In this document: piece after piece, positions 48,866 to 58,779 of the stretch
How the letters are laid out: each line of letters starts with the position of its first letter
Position numbering within the stretch: the stretch's first letter is position 1
Origin: Roseiarcus sp963764955
GTDB taxonomy: Bacteria; Pseudomonadota; Alphaproteobacteria; Rhizobiales; Beijerinckiaceae
Direction: 5' to 3'
Assembly: GCA_963764955.1 (NCBI GenBank)
Contig: CAVXVE010000025.1
Location: 195,178-259,177 of the forward strand
DNA length: 64,000 bases
Position numbers and translations under genes: made by a program
Notes under the pieces: model-generated
What the model was told of the DNA's origin: nothing
Database searches by the model: none
The model's input: only the letters and a program-made list of their open reading frames with translations

Positions 48866-49435
48866 GTGAAATTCCTCAAAACGCCGCTTGAGGGCGCATA
48901 TCAGATCGAGCTCGACAAGCGGGGCGACGATCGCGGCTTCTTCGCCAGGGTCTTTTGCGAGATGGAATTCGGCGCGGCGGGTCTGGAGACCCGTTTCGCG
49001 CAGATCAACAATTCGCTGACCTTAAAGAAGGGCACCTTGCGAGGCCTGCATTACCAATTGCCTCCAGCGGCGGAAGTCAAAGTGGTTCGAGTGATCACGG
49101 GCGCGCTTTGGGACGTGATCGTCGATCTGCGCGCTGATTCGCCGACCTATCTCGAATGGCACGGCGTGGAGCTGACCGAAGACAACCGATCGATGCTGTA
49201 TGTTCCGCGCGGCATTGCGCACGGATTCATCACGCTGACCGACAACAACGTCGAAGCGTTTTACCTCAACAGCCATGTCTATTCCCCGGACGCGGAGCGC
49301 GGGTTGCGCTGGAACAACTCGGCGCTCGGAATTGACTGGCCGTCCGAGCCGCGAGACACGTCGGACAAAGATCGCCAGTGGCCGAATCTTAACCCGGAAT
49401 TCCATGGCCTGGAATCGATGCGCGGCTTGACATGA
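48866..49435 (+). CDS. rfbC: dTDP-4-dehydrorhamnose 3,5-epimerase family protein
   Basis: A 189-aa cupin-type epimerase acting on C3 and C5 of 4-keto-6-deoxy nucleotide sugars. The start is GTG at 48866. Signatures are DDRGFFARVFCEMEFGAAGL, the base-bearing His in TLRGLHYQLPPAAEVK, VDLRADSPTYLEW, and YVPRGIAHGFITLTD with the second His. The catalytic Tyr appears in EAFYLNSHVYSP. As rmlA, rmlB and rmlD are not in the window, the substrate may be CDP- rather than dTDP-linked. The stop overlaps the next start (ATGA). Confidence 0.9.
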   Translation: MKFLKTPLEGAYQIELDKRGDDRGFFARVFCEMEFGAAGLETRFAQINNSLTLKKGTLRGLHYQLPPAAEVKVVRVITGALWDVIVDLRADSPTYLEWHGVELTEDNRSMLYVPRGIAHGFITLTDNNVEAFYLNSHVYSPDAERGLRWNNSALGIDWPSEPRDTSDKDRQWPNLNPEFHGLESMRGLT

Positions 49436-50358
49436 AGGTCCTCCTGACCGGCGCGAGTTCATTCACAGGCTACTGGTTTGCAAAGGCGCTTAACGCAAAG
49501 GGCGTTCATGTCGTCGCGCCATTACGCAGCGCCGCGGCAAGCTACACCGAAGGAGTGCGCGCCGAGCGCGTCCGGCGCCTGAAGACGGTTGCCGAGATTG
49601 TCGAAGCGGCGCCGTTCGGCTCGAACCGGTTCCTCGAGGTTGCGAATGCCGGCGGCTATGACGTGCTGTGTCACCACGCTGCCCGCGTCGGCGACTATCG
49701 CAGTTCGGAGTTCGACATTCCTGGCGCTGTAGCCGAAAATACGGCCAATCTGCGCGCCGTGCTTGAGATCATGGGGGGAAGGGGTCTCCGGGGCGTGGTT
49801 CTAACCGGCAGCATGTTCGAGCAGAACGAAGGCGCCGGCGAGGTGCCGCTGGTCGCGTTCTCGCCCTACGGACTATCGAAGGGCTTCACCGCTGCCATCG
49901 TCAGTCATCGCTGCCGGGAATTCAGGTTGCCCTATGGCAAGTTCGTCATTCCCACTCCCTTCGGACCGTTGGAGGAGCCGCGGTTTTGCGCCTACCTCAT
50001 CCGCGCCTGGAAGAAGAGCGAGATCGCGCGTGTTACTACCCCGAGTTATGTCCGCGACAATATCCATGTCTCGCTGCTTGCGGAGGCCTACGCAAAATTC
50101 GTTCGCGAAATGAGCGCGGGCAAAGGGCGCGACAAGCTCAACCCAAGCGGATATGTCGAGACCCAGGGGGCATTCGCCGAACGCTTCGCCGCCGCGATGC
50201 GCCCTCGACTGGGCGTGGAGTGCGGACTTGAGCTCGAAATCCAAACCGAGTTCACCGAACCGCTAATGCGGGTCAATATCGATTCGGCAGCCCGCTACAT
50301 CGGCGACTGGGATGAAGCCGCCGCTTGGGACCGGGCGGCGAACGGGTATCGCGATTGA
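49432..50358 (+). CDS. NAD-dependent epimerase/dehydratase
   Basis: A 308-aa extended SDR, translationally coupled to rfbC (ATGA overlap). The NAD motif is VLLTGASSFTGYWFAKAL, the active-site region VVLTGSMFEQNEG and FSPYGLSKGFTAAI with the Tyr-Lys pair, and substrate-side PTPFGPLEEPRFCAYLI. It resembles SDRs that finish CDP- or dTDP-deoxyhexoses by ketoreduction or epimerisation. It is the last gene of the glycan cluster before the transposon-struck PEP-CTERM gene. Confidence 0.83.
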   Translation: MKVLLTGASSFTGYWFAKALNAKGVHVVAPLRSAAASYTEGVRAERVRRLKTVAEIVEAAPFGSNRFLEVANAGGYDVLCHHAARVGDYRSSEFDIPGAVAENTANLRAVLEIMGGRGLRGVVLTGSMFEQNEGAGEVPLVAFSPYGLSKGFTAAIVSHRCREFRLPYGKFVIPTPFGPLEEPRFCAYLIRAWKKSEIARVTTPSYVRDNIHVSLLAEAYAKFVREMSAGKGRDKLNPSGYVETQGAFAERFAAAMRPRLGVECGLELEIQTEFTEPLMRVNIDSAARYIGDWDEAAAWDRAANGYRD

Positions 50359-50640
50359 ACCTACCTACCAGCGCAGATTCAACGCAAGCGCAAACGAACG
50401 ACCGGATCTAATAGAAGTTGGCTGCGGCGTAACGGCTCATGGGCGCCATTGCTGAGCCCCCTGGCGGGGGCGGGTTCTAGAGCTTCGTTCCGTTTGGGAA
50501 TTCCAAGGACGGCACTGATCAGGCTCGCCCGCGCCAACGCCGCTTAAGGCCGCCGAGGCCGAGCATTCCAGTCGCGATGAGGGCCCACGTTCCGGGCTCT
50601 GGCGCGGCTTGCGCTGACCTAGAGCGTTCTGCATTTAGGC

Positions 50641-51584
50641 TTACGCATATCCTGAGTTCCTCAGATAGTTGGCGCATTCTTGTGGTGGAATGGCCATGAG
50701 CGCGGTTGCGATAGCGTGGGAGACCGCGTCGAGGGAGCGTGGCGCGGCCTTTCGCACCCGGGCTTTCAGCTTGGCGAACACCTGCTCGATCGGATTGAGA
50801 TCGGGGGAGTATTTGGGAAGGAACAGCAGACGGGCCCCTGCGGCCTTGATCGCTTGGCGCACCGCCTTTCCTTTGTGCGATCCGAGGTTGTCGAGCACGA
50901 CGATGTCGTTGCGCTTGAGGGTCGGAACGAGGAACTGTTCGACGTAGGCCAGAAAGCGCTCGCCGTTGATGGGTCCGTCGAACAGGCACGGCGCCTCGAT
51001 GCGGTCGTTGCGCAGAGCGGCGAGGAACGTCGCCGTCTTCCAGTGGCCGTGCGGGACCTTGGCGACGAGCCGTCGGCCGCGTTGCGCCCAGCCGTAGAGG
51101 CGGGTCATGTTGGTCTTGGTCCAGGTCTCGTCGATGAAGACGAGCCGCGAAGGATCGACGCGCCGCTGATGGCTTCGCCAGCGCAGTCGATGGCGCTTCA
51201 CGTCCGGGCGGTCCTGCTCGCGCGCGACGAGGGTCTTTTTTTGAGCGTGACGCCGAGACGGCGCAAGAAGCGGCTCATCAGCGAGGTGTCGGCCTTGACG
51301 CCGCGCTCGGACAAAAGCCGATCGCACAGCGCCTGCAGCGTGATGTCGGATTTCTCCGCCCACAAGCCTTCGAGGAAGGCGCGGTGCGGCTCCAACCTCA
51401 CCCGTTTGTAGCCGCCCATTTTTGCGGCCGTGCGCGAGCCGCTTCGCTCGACCCGCTCCACCCATTTAATGGCCGATGACCCGCTGATCCCGAACCGTGC
51501 CGCCGCCGCGCGGCGACTTATCCCCTCGACCACGACCGCGTTGATCACCCGGTCGCGCAAATCCTGCGAATAAGCTCCGGCCAT
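50641..51584 (-). CDS. IS630-family transposase, two frames joined by frameshifting
   Basis: The upstream frame (51584-51198) encodes a helix-turn-helix half: YSQDLRDRVINAVVVEGISR, RRAAAARFGISGSSAIKWVE. The second frame (from about 51240 to 50641) has the DDE catalytic half: RLVFIDETWTKTNMTRLYGW, VVLDNLGSHKGKAV and LPKYSPDLNPIEQVFAKLK. They overlap around a run of seven A, and the shift is -1, as in other IS630 elements that make a fusion transposase by ribosomal slippage. Total about 314 aa. Probably functional. Confidence 0.88.
51236..51242 (-). promoter_or_regulatory. A7 slippery site for -1 frameshifting
   Basis: On the minus strand seven A occur (CTCAAAAAAAGACC) exactly where the two transposase frames overlap and the required shift is -1. 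No stimulatory structure was assessed. Confidence 0.65.
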
Positions 51585-52599
51585 CCCTGCTGGCCTCCAC
51601 CCAGCCAGCAGGTTGAATCAGATCAAGCCCGATTCGGGAATCCTCTTCGATTCAGCCTAAATGCGGAGCGCTCTAGCGCCTGTCGTCGGATCGATGGAGC
51701 CAGTCGTGGGATCGAATTCGTTGATCGTCAGACCAGGGATGTTGACTGCGAAGCTGATGTCCTGGAAGACGTTCGCGCAGTTCAATTCTCCGCAGAATTG
51801 GCCGCCGCCGGTCAGCGCGAAGAACGTATTGAGGTTCAATAGATTGTCGGCGATGAACTGGTGTGCATCGGCTCCGTCAAGGAAATCGAAGACGATGCTC
51901 GTATCGGAAATTGCGATTCCGAAGCTTGGGTCGAAGACCAAAGTCGTTTCCAGGAAGCCGCCATGGCCGTTCGGATCGACTTCGAACACGATCTCACCGG
52001 CGGTTTGCGAATAGTCGCCTTCGACCGTAAGTGAACCGCCGGACGTGGCGCCGACCTGCAATTTGCCGCCAGTCACGGCGACGTCGCCGACCACGGTGCT
52101 GCTGCCGCCGAAGACGCCGCCTTTTATTACGATTTGCGCCGGATCGAGTTTGCCGCCGCTCAGGAGCGTCGTCGAGCCGCCGGCTTGCTGCGTAAATGTG
52201 CCCCCATCGCCGGCAACGATCATTGTCACCCCATTGATCGTCAAGTTTCCTGCATTCGTCACTGCGCCGGTCACGGCCACGGAACCGGCGTCATCGAACT
52301 CAGCCCCGGCGGCGATTTCAAGGGTCGCGGACTTGAATGAGCCGGTCACTTGCAATGTCCCGGCCGAGACGTTCGCCTCGCCGGACAACCCTAGATAGCC
52401 GCTGAGCGTCCATTCGCCAGTCCCCTTCGCGCTCAGCGTATTGAAATTGATGAAATTGTTGTTGGCGGTTCCCTGGCCGCTCAAGATCAAGGCGTTAGTC
52501 GCGCCCGAAGCCGCGCTGCCGAAGGCGGCGCCGTTGAGCACGGAGCCGGTTTGCAGGGTCAGCGTGTTCGTCCCCGACCCCGCGAATGCGACCGATGCG

Positions 52600-54200
52600 G
52601 ATCCGCCGGCGATCGATCCCGCGTTTGTCACGGATCCGGAACTTCCGCTCAAATAGACACCGAGGCTCCCGCCGCTGATCATCGCGCCAGTCCGGTTGGT
52701 CACCGCGCCGCCTGAGCCAAAATTGACGCCTATGCTATTCATCGCCGCGGCAGAGATCCAGCCCGCGTTGGTAACCGAGTTCGACGCTGCGCTCCCACCG
52801 CTGATCGCGATACCGAAGTTTGCCCCGCTGATTGTCCCGCCGATCTGATTGGTTACGATGCCACCCCCTAGCAAGGCGACGCCTCCGCGATTCGTTCCCG
52901 TTACCGCGCCAGAATTTGTCACCGCGCCGGCGCCCCCAACGATATAGACACCGAGGTTTCCGCTGCTGATCTTCCCCGTATTGGTCACGGAGCCGCCGCT
53001 GCCAAGAACGGCTCCATTTCCCGAAGCGGCCGAGCCGTAGATCTCGCCCGCGTTGTTCAACAAACTAGTTCCGCCCGTGAGGAAAACGCCATGCGCGGCG
53101 CCGCTGATCGTCCCGCCGGCCTGGTTGGTGACCGTGCCGCCCGAGTTCAGGCTGACTCCTGCGCCGTTCGTCGCAGTGGCGTAAATCCCTCCGGAATTCG
53201 TGACGGAGTTCGAAGCTGGGCTCCCACCGCTAATCGCGACACCAAGGACGCTGCCATTGATCTTTCCCGTGTTGGTTACAGTGCCGCCGCCGCGAAGTGC
53301 GACGGCGTAACCGGTGGGGGCGGAGGCGAGAATCTGGCCCGCGTTGGTGACTGAGCCGACGCCACTTGCGACAAAAACGCCGGCGTTAGCGCCGCTGATC
53401 TTCCCGCCTTTCTGGTTGGTCACCGTACCGCCCAATTGGGCGCCCACCCCAATGCCACCTGTTGCAGTGTCCGTGATCGTGCCCGTATTGGTGACTAGGC
53501 CCCCTTTGGGCATCCACACACCCAGGTCACCGGTTCCTGTGGCGTTGATGGCGCCGGAATTGTGAAGCGTGCCGCCGTTGAGGAAATAGACTCCCGCACT
53601 GTTGGCGGCGGTGACCACGAGCGTCCCGGAGTTCGTCACCGTGCCGCCGTTTAGGGTGTAGACGGCGGAGTCCAGCGCGCCCGTGGCGGAAATCGTCCCG
53701 GAATTCGTCACCACACCGCCGCCCCCGCCCCCGATGACGACGGCCGAGGTGTTTGTTCCAGAGTTTGTGATCGTGCCGGCGTTGGTCACGGAGCCGCCAT
53801 TTCCAACGTACACGGTGAGCGAGGGACTCCCCGAGGAGGTCATGCTGATGGCTCCACCCGTCTCGTTGTCAACAGAACCGGAGGACACGAAAACCGCGAG
53901 CGCCTGTCCAGTGATCGAGCCTGCATTCGTCACTGTGCCGGTGCCGCGTCCTATGATGACACCGGCGTACCCGCTGATCGAACCGCTGCTCTCGTTGGTG
54001 ACGGCACCACCGTTCGGGAAATGGACGCCCACACCGCCATTTCCTCCGATCGTGCCCCAGTTGGTCACTGCGCTGCCCGACGAGTTGAGCTCGACTCCCC
54101 CGGACGGTCCCTGGATGCCGCCGTAGTTGGTGACGTTCCAGGAGGCGCCGGAGCCGCCATAGACCCCGGCGTCCGATGGGCTAACGGCGTTGATACTCGT
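52600..54200 (-). repeat. Degenerate repeats encoding GG-VTN-G-I units
   Basis: The PEP-CTERM protein repeats a unit of about 20-25 residues around GGTVTNSGTI or GGSVTNAGSI, more than 20 times, giving imperfect DNA repeats of about 60-75 bp. The pattern fits a filamentous beta-helix as in adhesins and autotransporter passengers. It is coding sequence, not an array of regulatory repeats. Confidence 0.75.
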
Positions 54201-54633
54201 CCCGGCACCGAACGTGGTCGGGTTATGCGTCCCGAGGCTATACGTGGATGTTTGAACTGGATTTACCGTGCCTGCGCCCGCGCAGCGCCTCCCGCGGCAG
54301 GGCGACGCCGAGCGCGAGGCCGAATGAAAGCGCCGCCAGCGTCGTTCTCGATGCGCTGTCGAGGAGCGCGTCCGGGCCGCGACGACCCCGTGTGATCGAA
54401 TCAGTCCAGAACCCAGACGCCATCTCCAGCGAGTCCTCGCACGTTGCGCCAAACGCGCTGCGCGTTGACAAGAGAAACGATACGGAGAGCCTGTTCACGG
54501 CGGCCTTGTTTCCGGGTTTTGCGTGGGATCGTGCCGACAATAAAACGGCGTGTCTATCGACAGACCTGTAGAGCCCAAACGGTAGGCTCCGACCGCCTTT
54601 TTCCGCACTGCCCCGCGCGCTAGCCTGTCGATT

Positions 54634-56460
54634 GTGACGCTTTCCGCTCCGATCGATTCGGCTTCGCCTTGTGCCTGCGGCAGCGGCATGCGTCACGCGC
54701 GCTGCTGTGGGCTCGACTGGACGATGCCCTGGCCCAAGCCTGACCCGACAATGGACCTCGGTCCCGCGCGCGCCGCGCTTGCGGCAAGCAACGAAGCGGA
54801 GGCAGAGCGGACTCTCGTCGAGCTGCTCGAGCGGTCGCCAACGCACGCTGGCGCGCTCGCGCTGCTTAACGAGCTTCGCGCGGCGCAAGGGAGACCAGCG
54901 GCGGTCAAGGCGCTGCTTGCTCGGATGGTGCGGCTCGATCCAAACAATCTGCCGGCGACGCAGGCGCTCGCGCTGCTCTTGTTCAACCAGGGCTCGCTGG
55001 CGGAAGCCGAATATCACGCACGCAATGCTGTACGGATCGCCCCGACGGACGCGCAGTCGCATAATCTCATGGGGATGATCGTGACTGAGGCTCAGCGACC
55101 CCAGGTAGGCGAGCACCATTACCGCCACGCGATGAAACTGCTGGAGACGCCGAGCGCCATATTGATCGCCAATCTCGCCTGGAACCTCAAGAACCAAGGT
55201 CGGATGACCGAGGCGCGGGCGCTTTACGAAGAGTCCGTCCGCCTCAACCCGGCGATCTTCCAGACCCTCTATGGCTGGGCGCGGATGGAAGAGGCGGACC
55301 GCAACTTCGCGCGCGCCGGCGAACTACTCGACGCCGCGAACAGGCTATCGCCCGGAAACGCCAGCGTCCTGTTGCACCGCGCAGTCCTGCACGGACGCGT
55401 AAAGGACTACGACAAGGCGCTGGCGGCGCTCGATGATATCGAATGGCGGCGCGAAGGCGGAGGCCTGACGCCGATCGAATGGAGCGAGAAGGGCCTTCTG
55501 CTCGACCGAATGGGGCGACACGCCCAGGCCTTCGCTGCCTTCAGCGAAGCCAAGCGCAGCTTACGCGCGCTGACCGGCCAGAGCTATATGGCGGAGGAGG
55601 CCGCGGCGCTGGCGTCGCGTCTCACCGCCTTCTTCGTCGCGCCGCGGCTCAAAATTCTGCCGCGAGCCGGCGTCCGGTCCGACGTCGCGCAGCCGATCTT
55701 CATCGTCGGCTTTCCCAGGTCGGGCACGACTATGATCGAGCAGAGCTTGAGCGCCCACCCGCGCATCAGCGCCGGCGACGAACTACCGATCGTAGGCGAG
55801 TTGACGCGCCTGATCCCGCGCATGCTCAGTAGCCCGCTCGGTTACCCGGAGGCGTTCGCCGAGCTTTGGCTCGGCGACCAAGTCGAGGGGCTCGACAATC
55901 TGCGCGACTATTATCTGCAGCGCGCGCGCCAGCTCGGCGCATTACGCAAGGGCGCCCGCTGGTTCACAGACAAGATGCCGCTCAACGAGACGCATCTCGG
56001 CCTCATCGGCCTCATTTTCCCTGAGGCGCCGGTCATCCACCTCCTGCGCCATCCGCTCGACGTTGTGCTGTCTGTCTTTTCTAATCACCTGACGCACGGC
56101 TTCTATTGCGCCTACGAGCTCACGAGCATCGCCCGCCACTACGTCCTGGTGATGGACCTGGTCGAGCACTACCGCCGCGAAATGGGGCTGCGCTACCTGC
56201 CCGTGCGCTATGAGGACGTGATCGATCGGCAGGAGGAGAGCGTGCGCCAGATGCTGACCTTCGTCGGCGCGCCGTACGATCGGCGCTGCCTCGACTTTCA
56301 CGAAAACCCGCGCTACGCCCGCACCGCCAGCTACGCCCAAGTGACCGAAAGGCTCTACGATCGTTCGCGCCACCGCTACCGCGTCTATCTCAAGGAGCTT
56401 GCTCCAGTTGTGCCCATCCTGGAGCCGATCATCCGGCGGCTAGGGTATTCAATCGAGTGA
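54634..56460 (+). CDS. TPR-sulfotransferase with N-terminal SEC-C motif
   Basis: A 608-aa protein from GTG 54634. Residues 12-26 form a SEC-C zinc motif (PCACGSGMRHARCCG); about 45-330 are tetratricopeptide repeats (AEYHARNAVRIAPTDAQSHN type); about 350-608 are a sulfotransferase with the PAPS 5'-phosphosulfate loop FIVGFPRSGTTMIEQSLSAH, the catalytic-region WFTDKMPLNETHLG, HLLRHPLDVVLSVFSNHL and the 3'-phosphate segment YEDVIDRQEESVRQ. It transfers sulfate from PAPS to a protein or glycan. It is divergent from the PEP-CTERM gene and beside a glycan cluster, so the target may be a surface glycan or that protein. Intact. Confidence 0.9.
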   Translation: MTLSAPIDSASPCACGSGMRHARCCGLDWTMPWPKPDPTMDLGPARAALAASNEAEAERTLVELLERSPTHAGALALLNELRAAQGRPAAVKALLARMVRLDPNNLPATQALALLLFNQGSLAEAEYHARNAVRIAPTDAQSHNLMGMIVTEAQRPQVGEHHYRHAMKLLETPSAILIANLAWNLKNQGRMTEARALYEESVRLNPAIFQTLYGWARMEEADRNFARAGELLDAANRLSPGNASVLLHRAVLHGRVKDYDKALAALDDIEWRREGGGLTPIEWSEKGLLLDRMGRHAQAFAAFSEAKRSLRALTGQSYMAEEAAALASRLTAFFVAPRLKILPRAGVRSDVAQPIFIVGFPRSGTTMIEQSLSAHPRISAGDELPIVGELTRLIPRMLSSPLGYPEAFAELWLGDQVEGLDNLRDYYLQRARQLGALRKGARWFTDKMPLNETHLGLIGLIFPEAPVIHLLRHPLDVVLSVFSNHLTHGFYCAYELTSIARHYVLVMDLVEHYRREMGLRYLPVRYEDVIDRQEESVRQMLTFVGAPYDRRCLDFHENPRYARTASYAQVTERLYDRSRHRYRVYLKELAPVVPILEPIIRRLGYSIE

Positions 56461-56806
56461 GGTGGCGCCGCTGGCGCGGCGCGACGGGCGCAAACCTCAA
56501 CCGCGCGGCAGGTCGGCTGCGACAATTGCGTGTCGTACCGGACGCTGAGCCTGCAAATCCTGGAGAGCCCGAACGCGCCGGCGATCGTCGGGGCGCGGGT
56601 CAAGGTCCACCTCGACCCTACGGCTCGCATGCCCTCATCCAAGGGCCAAAATGCGTCGGCCGGTGCGGCGAGAAATAGAACTACGTGACGCGAAAAACCC
56701 CGCATAAATCTGCTCGGCGCACCCGATACCCGGATCGCGCCGCCTATAGACACGAAACGTCATCGAACGCTTGTTCTGCTTGCCGATTCCGACGACGCCG
56801 CCCGTC
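56461..56806. other. Intergenic region between sulfotransferase and IS21 end
   Basis: About 346 bp. Only short frames with no recognisable domain are present; nothing else is seen. Confidence 0.45.
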
Positions 56807-58640
56807 TGTAACGGGATGATTGCGCCCAGGGATTCCTGGATGATGCCGCCCCCTGTAACGAGATGATCCCGCCCGGGGCGCCGCGCTTGTTGGCCAAGGA
56901 AGTTTTTTCACCTGCTGTGGTTTTGGGTCAAGCGGTTTTGGGCTACCTGCCGCGGGTGCGCCGGAGGCTGTCTCCGGTGAGTTCGATGCGATGCGCATTG
57001 TGCACGAGGCGGTCGAGAATGGCGTCGGCGTAGGTGGGGTCCCCAATGACCTCATGCCAGGCAGACAGGGGGAGCTGGGAGGTGACGACCGTCGACCGAC
57101 GGCCGTATCGCTCCTCGAGGATTTCGAGCAGGTCATGACGGGCGCCGGCGTCGAGGGGCTCGAGGCCGAAATCGTCGAGAATGAGAAGATCGGCTCGGCC
57201 GAGGGACTTGATGAGGCGCGGATGGCGCCCGTCGCCCCGAGCAAGCGCCAGGTCCTCGCAGAGCTTCGGCCAGCGATGATAGAGGACAGACCGATTGTCG
57301 CGGCAGGCTTTCTGGCCGATGGCGCAGGCCAGCCAGCTCTTGCCGACGCCGGACGGGCCGACCAGGGCCAGATTGTCATGGGCGTCGATCCATTCGCCCT
57401 CTGAGAGCTTCTGGAACAGGGCGCGGTCGAGACCTCGGGCGGCGCGATAGTCGACATCTTCGACGCTCGCCTGCTGACGCAGTTTGGCGGCGCGCAGCCG
57501 GGCCGTGAGGCGTTTGTCCCTCCGCCATGACGCCTCCCTGTCGAGGAGCATGGCGAGCCAGTCGGCGTGGGCGATGTCCTTGGCCTGGCCGGCGTCGGCG
57601 AGATCGGCGAAAGCCTTGGCCATTCCATGGAGGCCGAGGGCGTGAAGCTGATCGAGGGTTGGATGTTTGAGCAAGTTGGCGTCTCCTAGTGGTAGTAGCG
57701 CGGCCCGCGGATGTTGGGATGAAGGATCGGGGCGGTGTCCGCGGGGCGCGTTGGCGCGGGCCTCCGATCGAGCCTGGCGTCGAGGATGGATTTGACGGAG
57801 CCGTAGGTCCTGGCGCCGATTTCGATGGCGCGCTCGGCGGCGGCCTCGACGCGCGCCGCGCCGAAAGAGCCGGCGAGACACACGATGCCGAGACAGGCGC
57901 GGTAGCCCTGCTCGGGATGGGGCCGGGCCTCGAGGATCTGCTCGCAGAGCGCCGCGGTCGCCGGGCCGATCTTGCGGGCGTCGTCCCGGATGCGCTCGAT
58001 CGTCCAGCCGGCGTAGCGCCGATGGCTGGAGGGCATGTGCTCGGGAACGGTCGTGTGCTTCCGGTTCCCGCTCCCGCCCAGATGAACGGCGATGCGCTCG
58101 CCCTTGTGGAAAATCTCGACGCCGCGGGCGGTCAGCCGCGCCTCGACCTCGGCGCGGGCGAAGCGGTAGGGGACAGAATAATAGTGGGCGTCGATGTCGA
58201 CGTGATAGTCGACGCCGACCCGGCGCACGCGCCACTCGCTGTATTCGTAAGGCTCGTCCGGCAGCGCGTTGAGCGCCGGGCGATCGATCTCCTCGAGGAG
58301 CTGGCGGCGGGTGACGCCGAGCCTCCGGAGGATCTGTTTTTCGTTGAGCTGGGTCATAAGCTCGCCGAGCGCGGCGTCGACGTCGGCGAGGGAGATGAAG
58401 GTTCGTCGCCTCAGCCGGCCGAGCAGCCATCGCTCGACGATCAGCACGGCCTGCTCGACCTTCGCCTTGTCGCGCGGCTTTCTCGGCCTCGCCGGCAGGA
58501 TGGCGCTTCCGTAATGCGCCGCCATCTCGGCGTAGGTCCGATTGACCTGGGGGTCGTAGAAGCTGGCCTTGACGATGGCGGTCCTGGCGTTGTCCGGCAC
58601 GACGAGATCGGGAACGCCCCCGATCGCCTCGCGCGACAAA
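56807..58640 (-). mobile_element. IS21-family element, truncated on the istA side
   Basis: The end after istB begins TGTAACGGGATGATTGCGCC at 56807, and a second related copy TGTAACGAGATGATCCCGCC is at 56854, the repeated terminal binding sites of IS21. istB is complete, istA lacks its N-terminal part, and the other IS end is gone. At about 58,635 the sequence changes to a short spacer followed by an IS3 orfA fragment. Confidence 0.82.
56943..57674 (-). CDS. istB: IS21-family helper ATPase IstB
   Basis: A 243-aa AAA+ helper for IS21 transposition. Start TTG at 57674 with AGGAGA upstream, 11 bp after the istA stop. Signatures are PTLDQLHALGLHGMAKAFAD, Walker A NLALVGPSGVGKSWLACAIG, Walker B DLLILDDFGLEPLDAGARHD and STVVTSQLPLSAWHEVIGD. 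It regulates target choice by the IstA transposase. Intact, though its partner is truncated. Confidence 0.92.
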   Translation of the reverse strand: MLKHPTLDQLHALGLHGMAKAFADLADAGQAKDIAHADWLAMLLDREASWRRDKRLTARLRAAKLRQQASVEDVDYRAARGLDRALFQKLSEGEWIDAHDNLALVGPSGVGKSWLACAIGQKACRDNRSVLYHRWPKLCEDLALARGDGRHPRLIKSLGRADLLILDDFGLEPLDAGARHDLLEILEERYGRRSTVVTSQLPLSAWHEVIGDPTYADAILDRLVHNAHRIELTGDSLRRTRGR

Positions 58641-58645
58641 ATTGA
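57686..58645 (-). pseudogene. istA: IS21-family transposase IstA, N-terminal part missing
   Basis: The C-terminal two thirds of IstA: GGVPDLVVPDNARTAIVKAS (end of the DDE core with the second Asp), ILPARPRKPRDKAKVEQAVL with the Glu, then YSVPYRFARAEVEARLTARG and the basic tail. The helix-turn-helix and the first catalytic Asp are missing because the gene is cut at about 58,635. The IS cannot move on its own. Confidence 0.85.
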
Positions 58646-58695
58646 CCCTTGGCATGCGCGTCCCTTCAATTCGGAACGAGGCGCATCGGCAACCT

Positions 58696-58779
58696 GAGAA
58701 AGCTCGCCGGGAGGCGCAGGCGCTGAAAGAGGTCGTGGCCGATCTCACCCTCGAAAACCGGCTGCTCAAAAAACGTATG
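58696..58779 (+). pseudogene. IS3-family orfA fragment (copy 2)
   Basis: 28 codons identical in protein to the zipper of the orfA at 36.8 kb: RREAQALKEVVADLTLENRL then LKKRM. The left part of orfA is lost at the IS21 junction. On the right the frame runs into an IS110-type element at 58777-58780; orfB resumes beyond it at 60152. Confidence 0.78.

Larger units (their letters stand above)
50622..51673 (-). mobile_element. IS630-family insertion sequence, 1,052 bp
   Basis: The ends are GAGCGTTCTGCATTTAGGCT at 50622 and, inverted from 51673, GAGCGCTCCGCATTTAGGCT: 18 of 20 bases match. Both sides carry the TA target duplication (50620-50621 and 51674-51675) typical of IS630/Tc1. The transposase lies in two overlapping frames. 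It splits the PEP-CTERM gene 27 codons before its end. Confidence 0.9.
50519..54423 (-). pseudogene. Large PEP-CTERM surface protein gene, split by an IS630 element
   Basis: Start ATG 54423 gives a signal-like region (SASRTTLAALSFGLALGVA). One indel near 54,290 shifts into a long frame of Gly/Ser/Thr-rich beta-helix repeats (GGTVTNSGTI type), then an Asp-rich end (NEFDPTTGSIDPTTGA) cut by an IS at 51674. Beyond the IS (left of 50620) the frame resumes as SAQAAPEPGTWALIATGMLG with LGGLKRRWRGRA, a PEP-CTERM sorting signal. Removing the 1,052-bp IS plus one TA and one extra base leaves exactly 950 codons. The intact protein would be exported, sorted by an exosortase and released or anchored in the exopolysaccharide layer. 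Confidence 0.82.

Noticed and set aside
52600..54200. Regular DNA repeats considered as a CRISPR array
   Set aside because: Repeats are imperfect, contiguous and encode GG-VTN units of a surface protein; there are no unique spacers of constant size and no cas genes.
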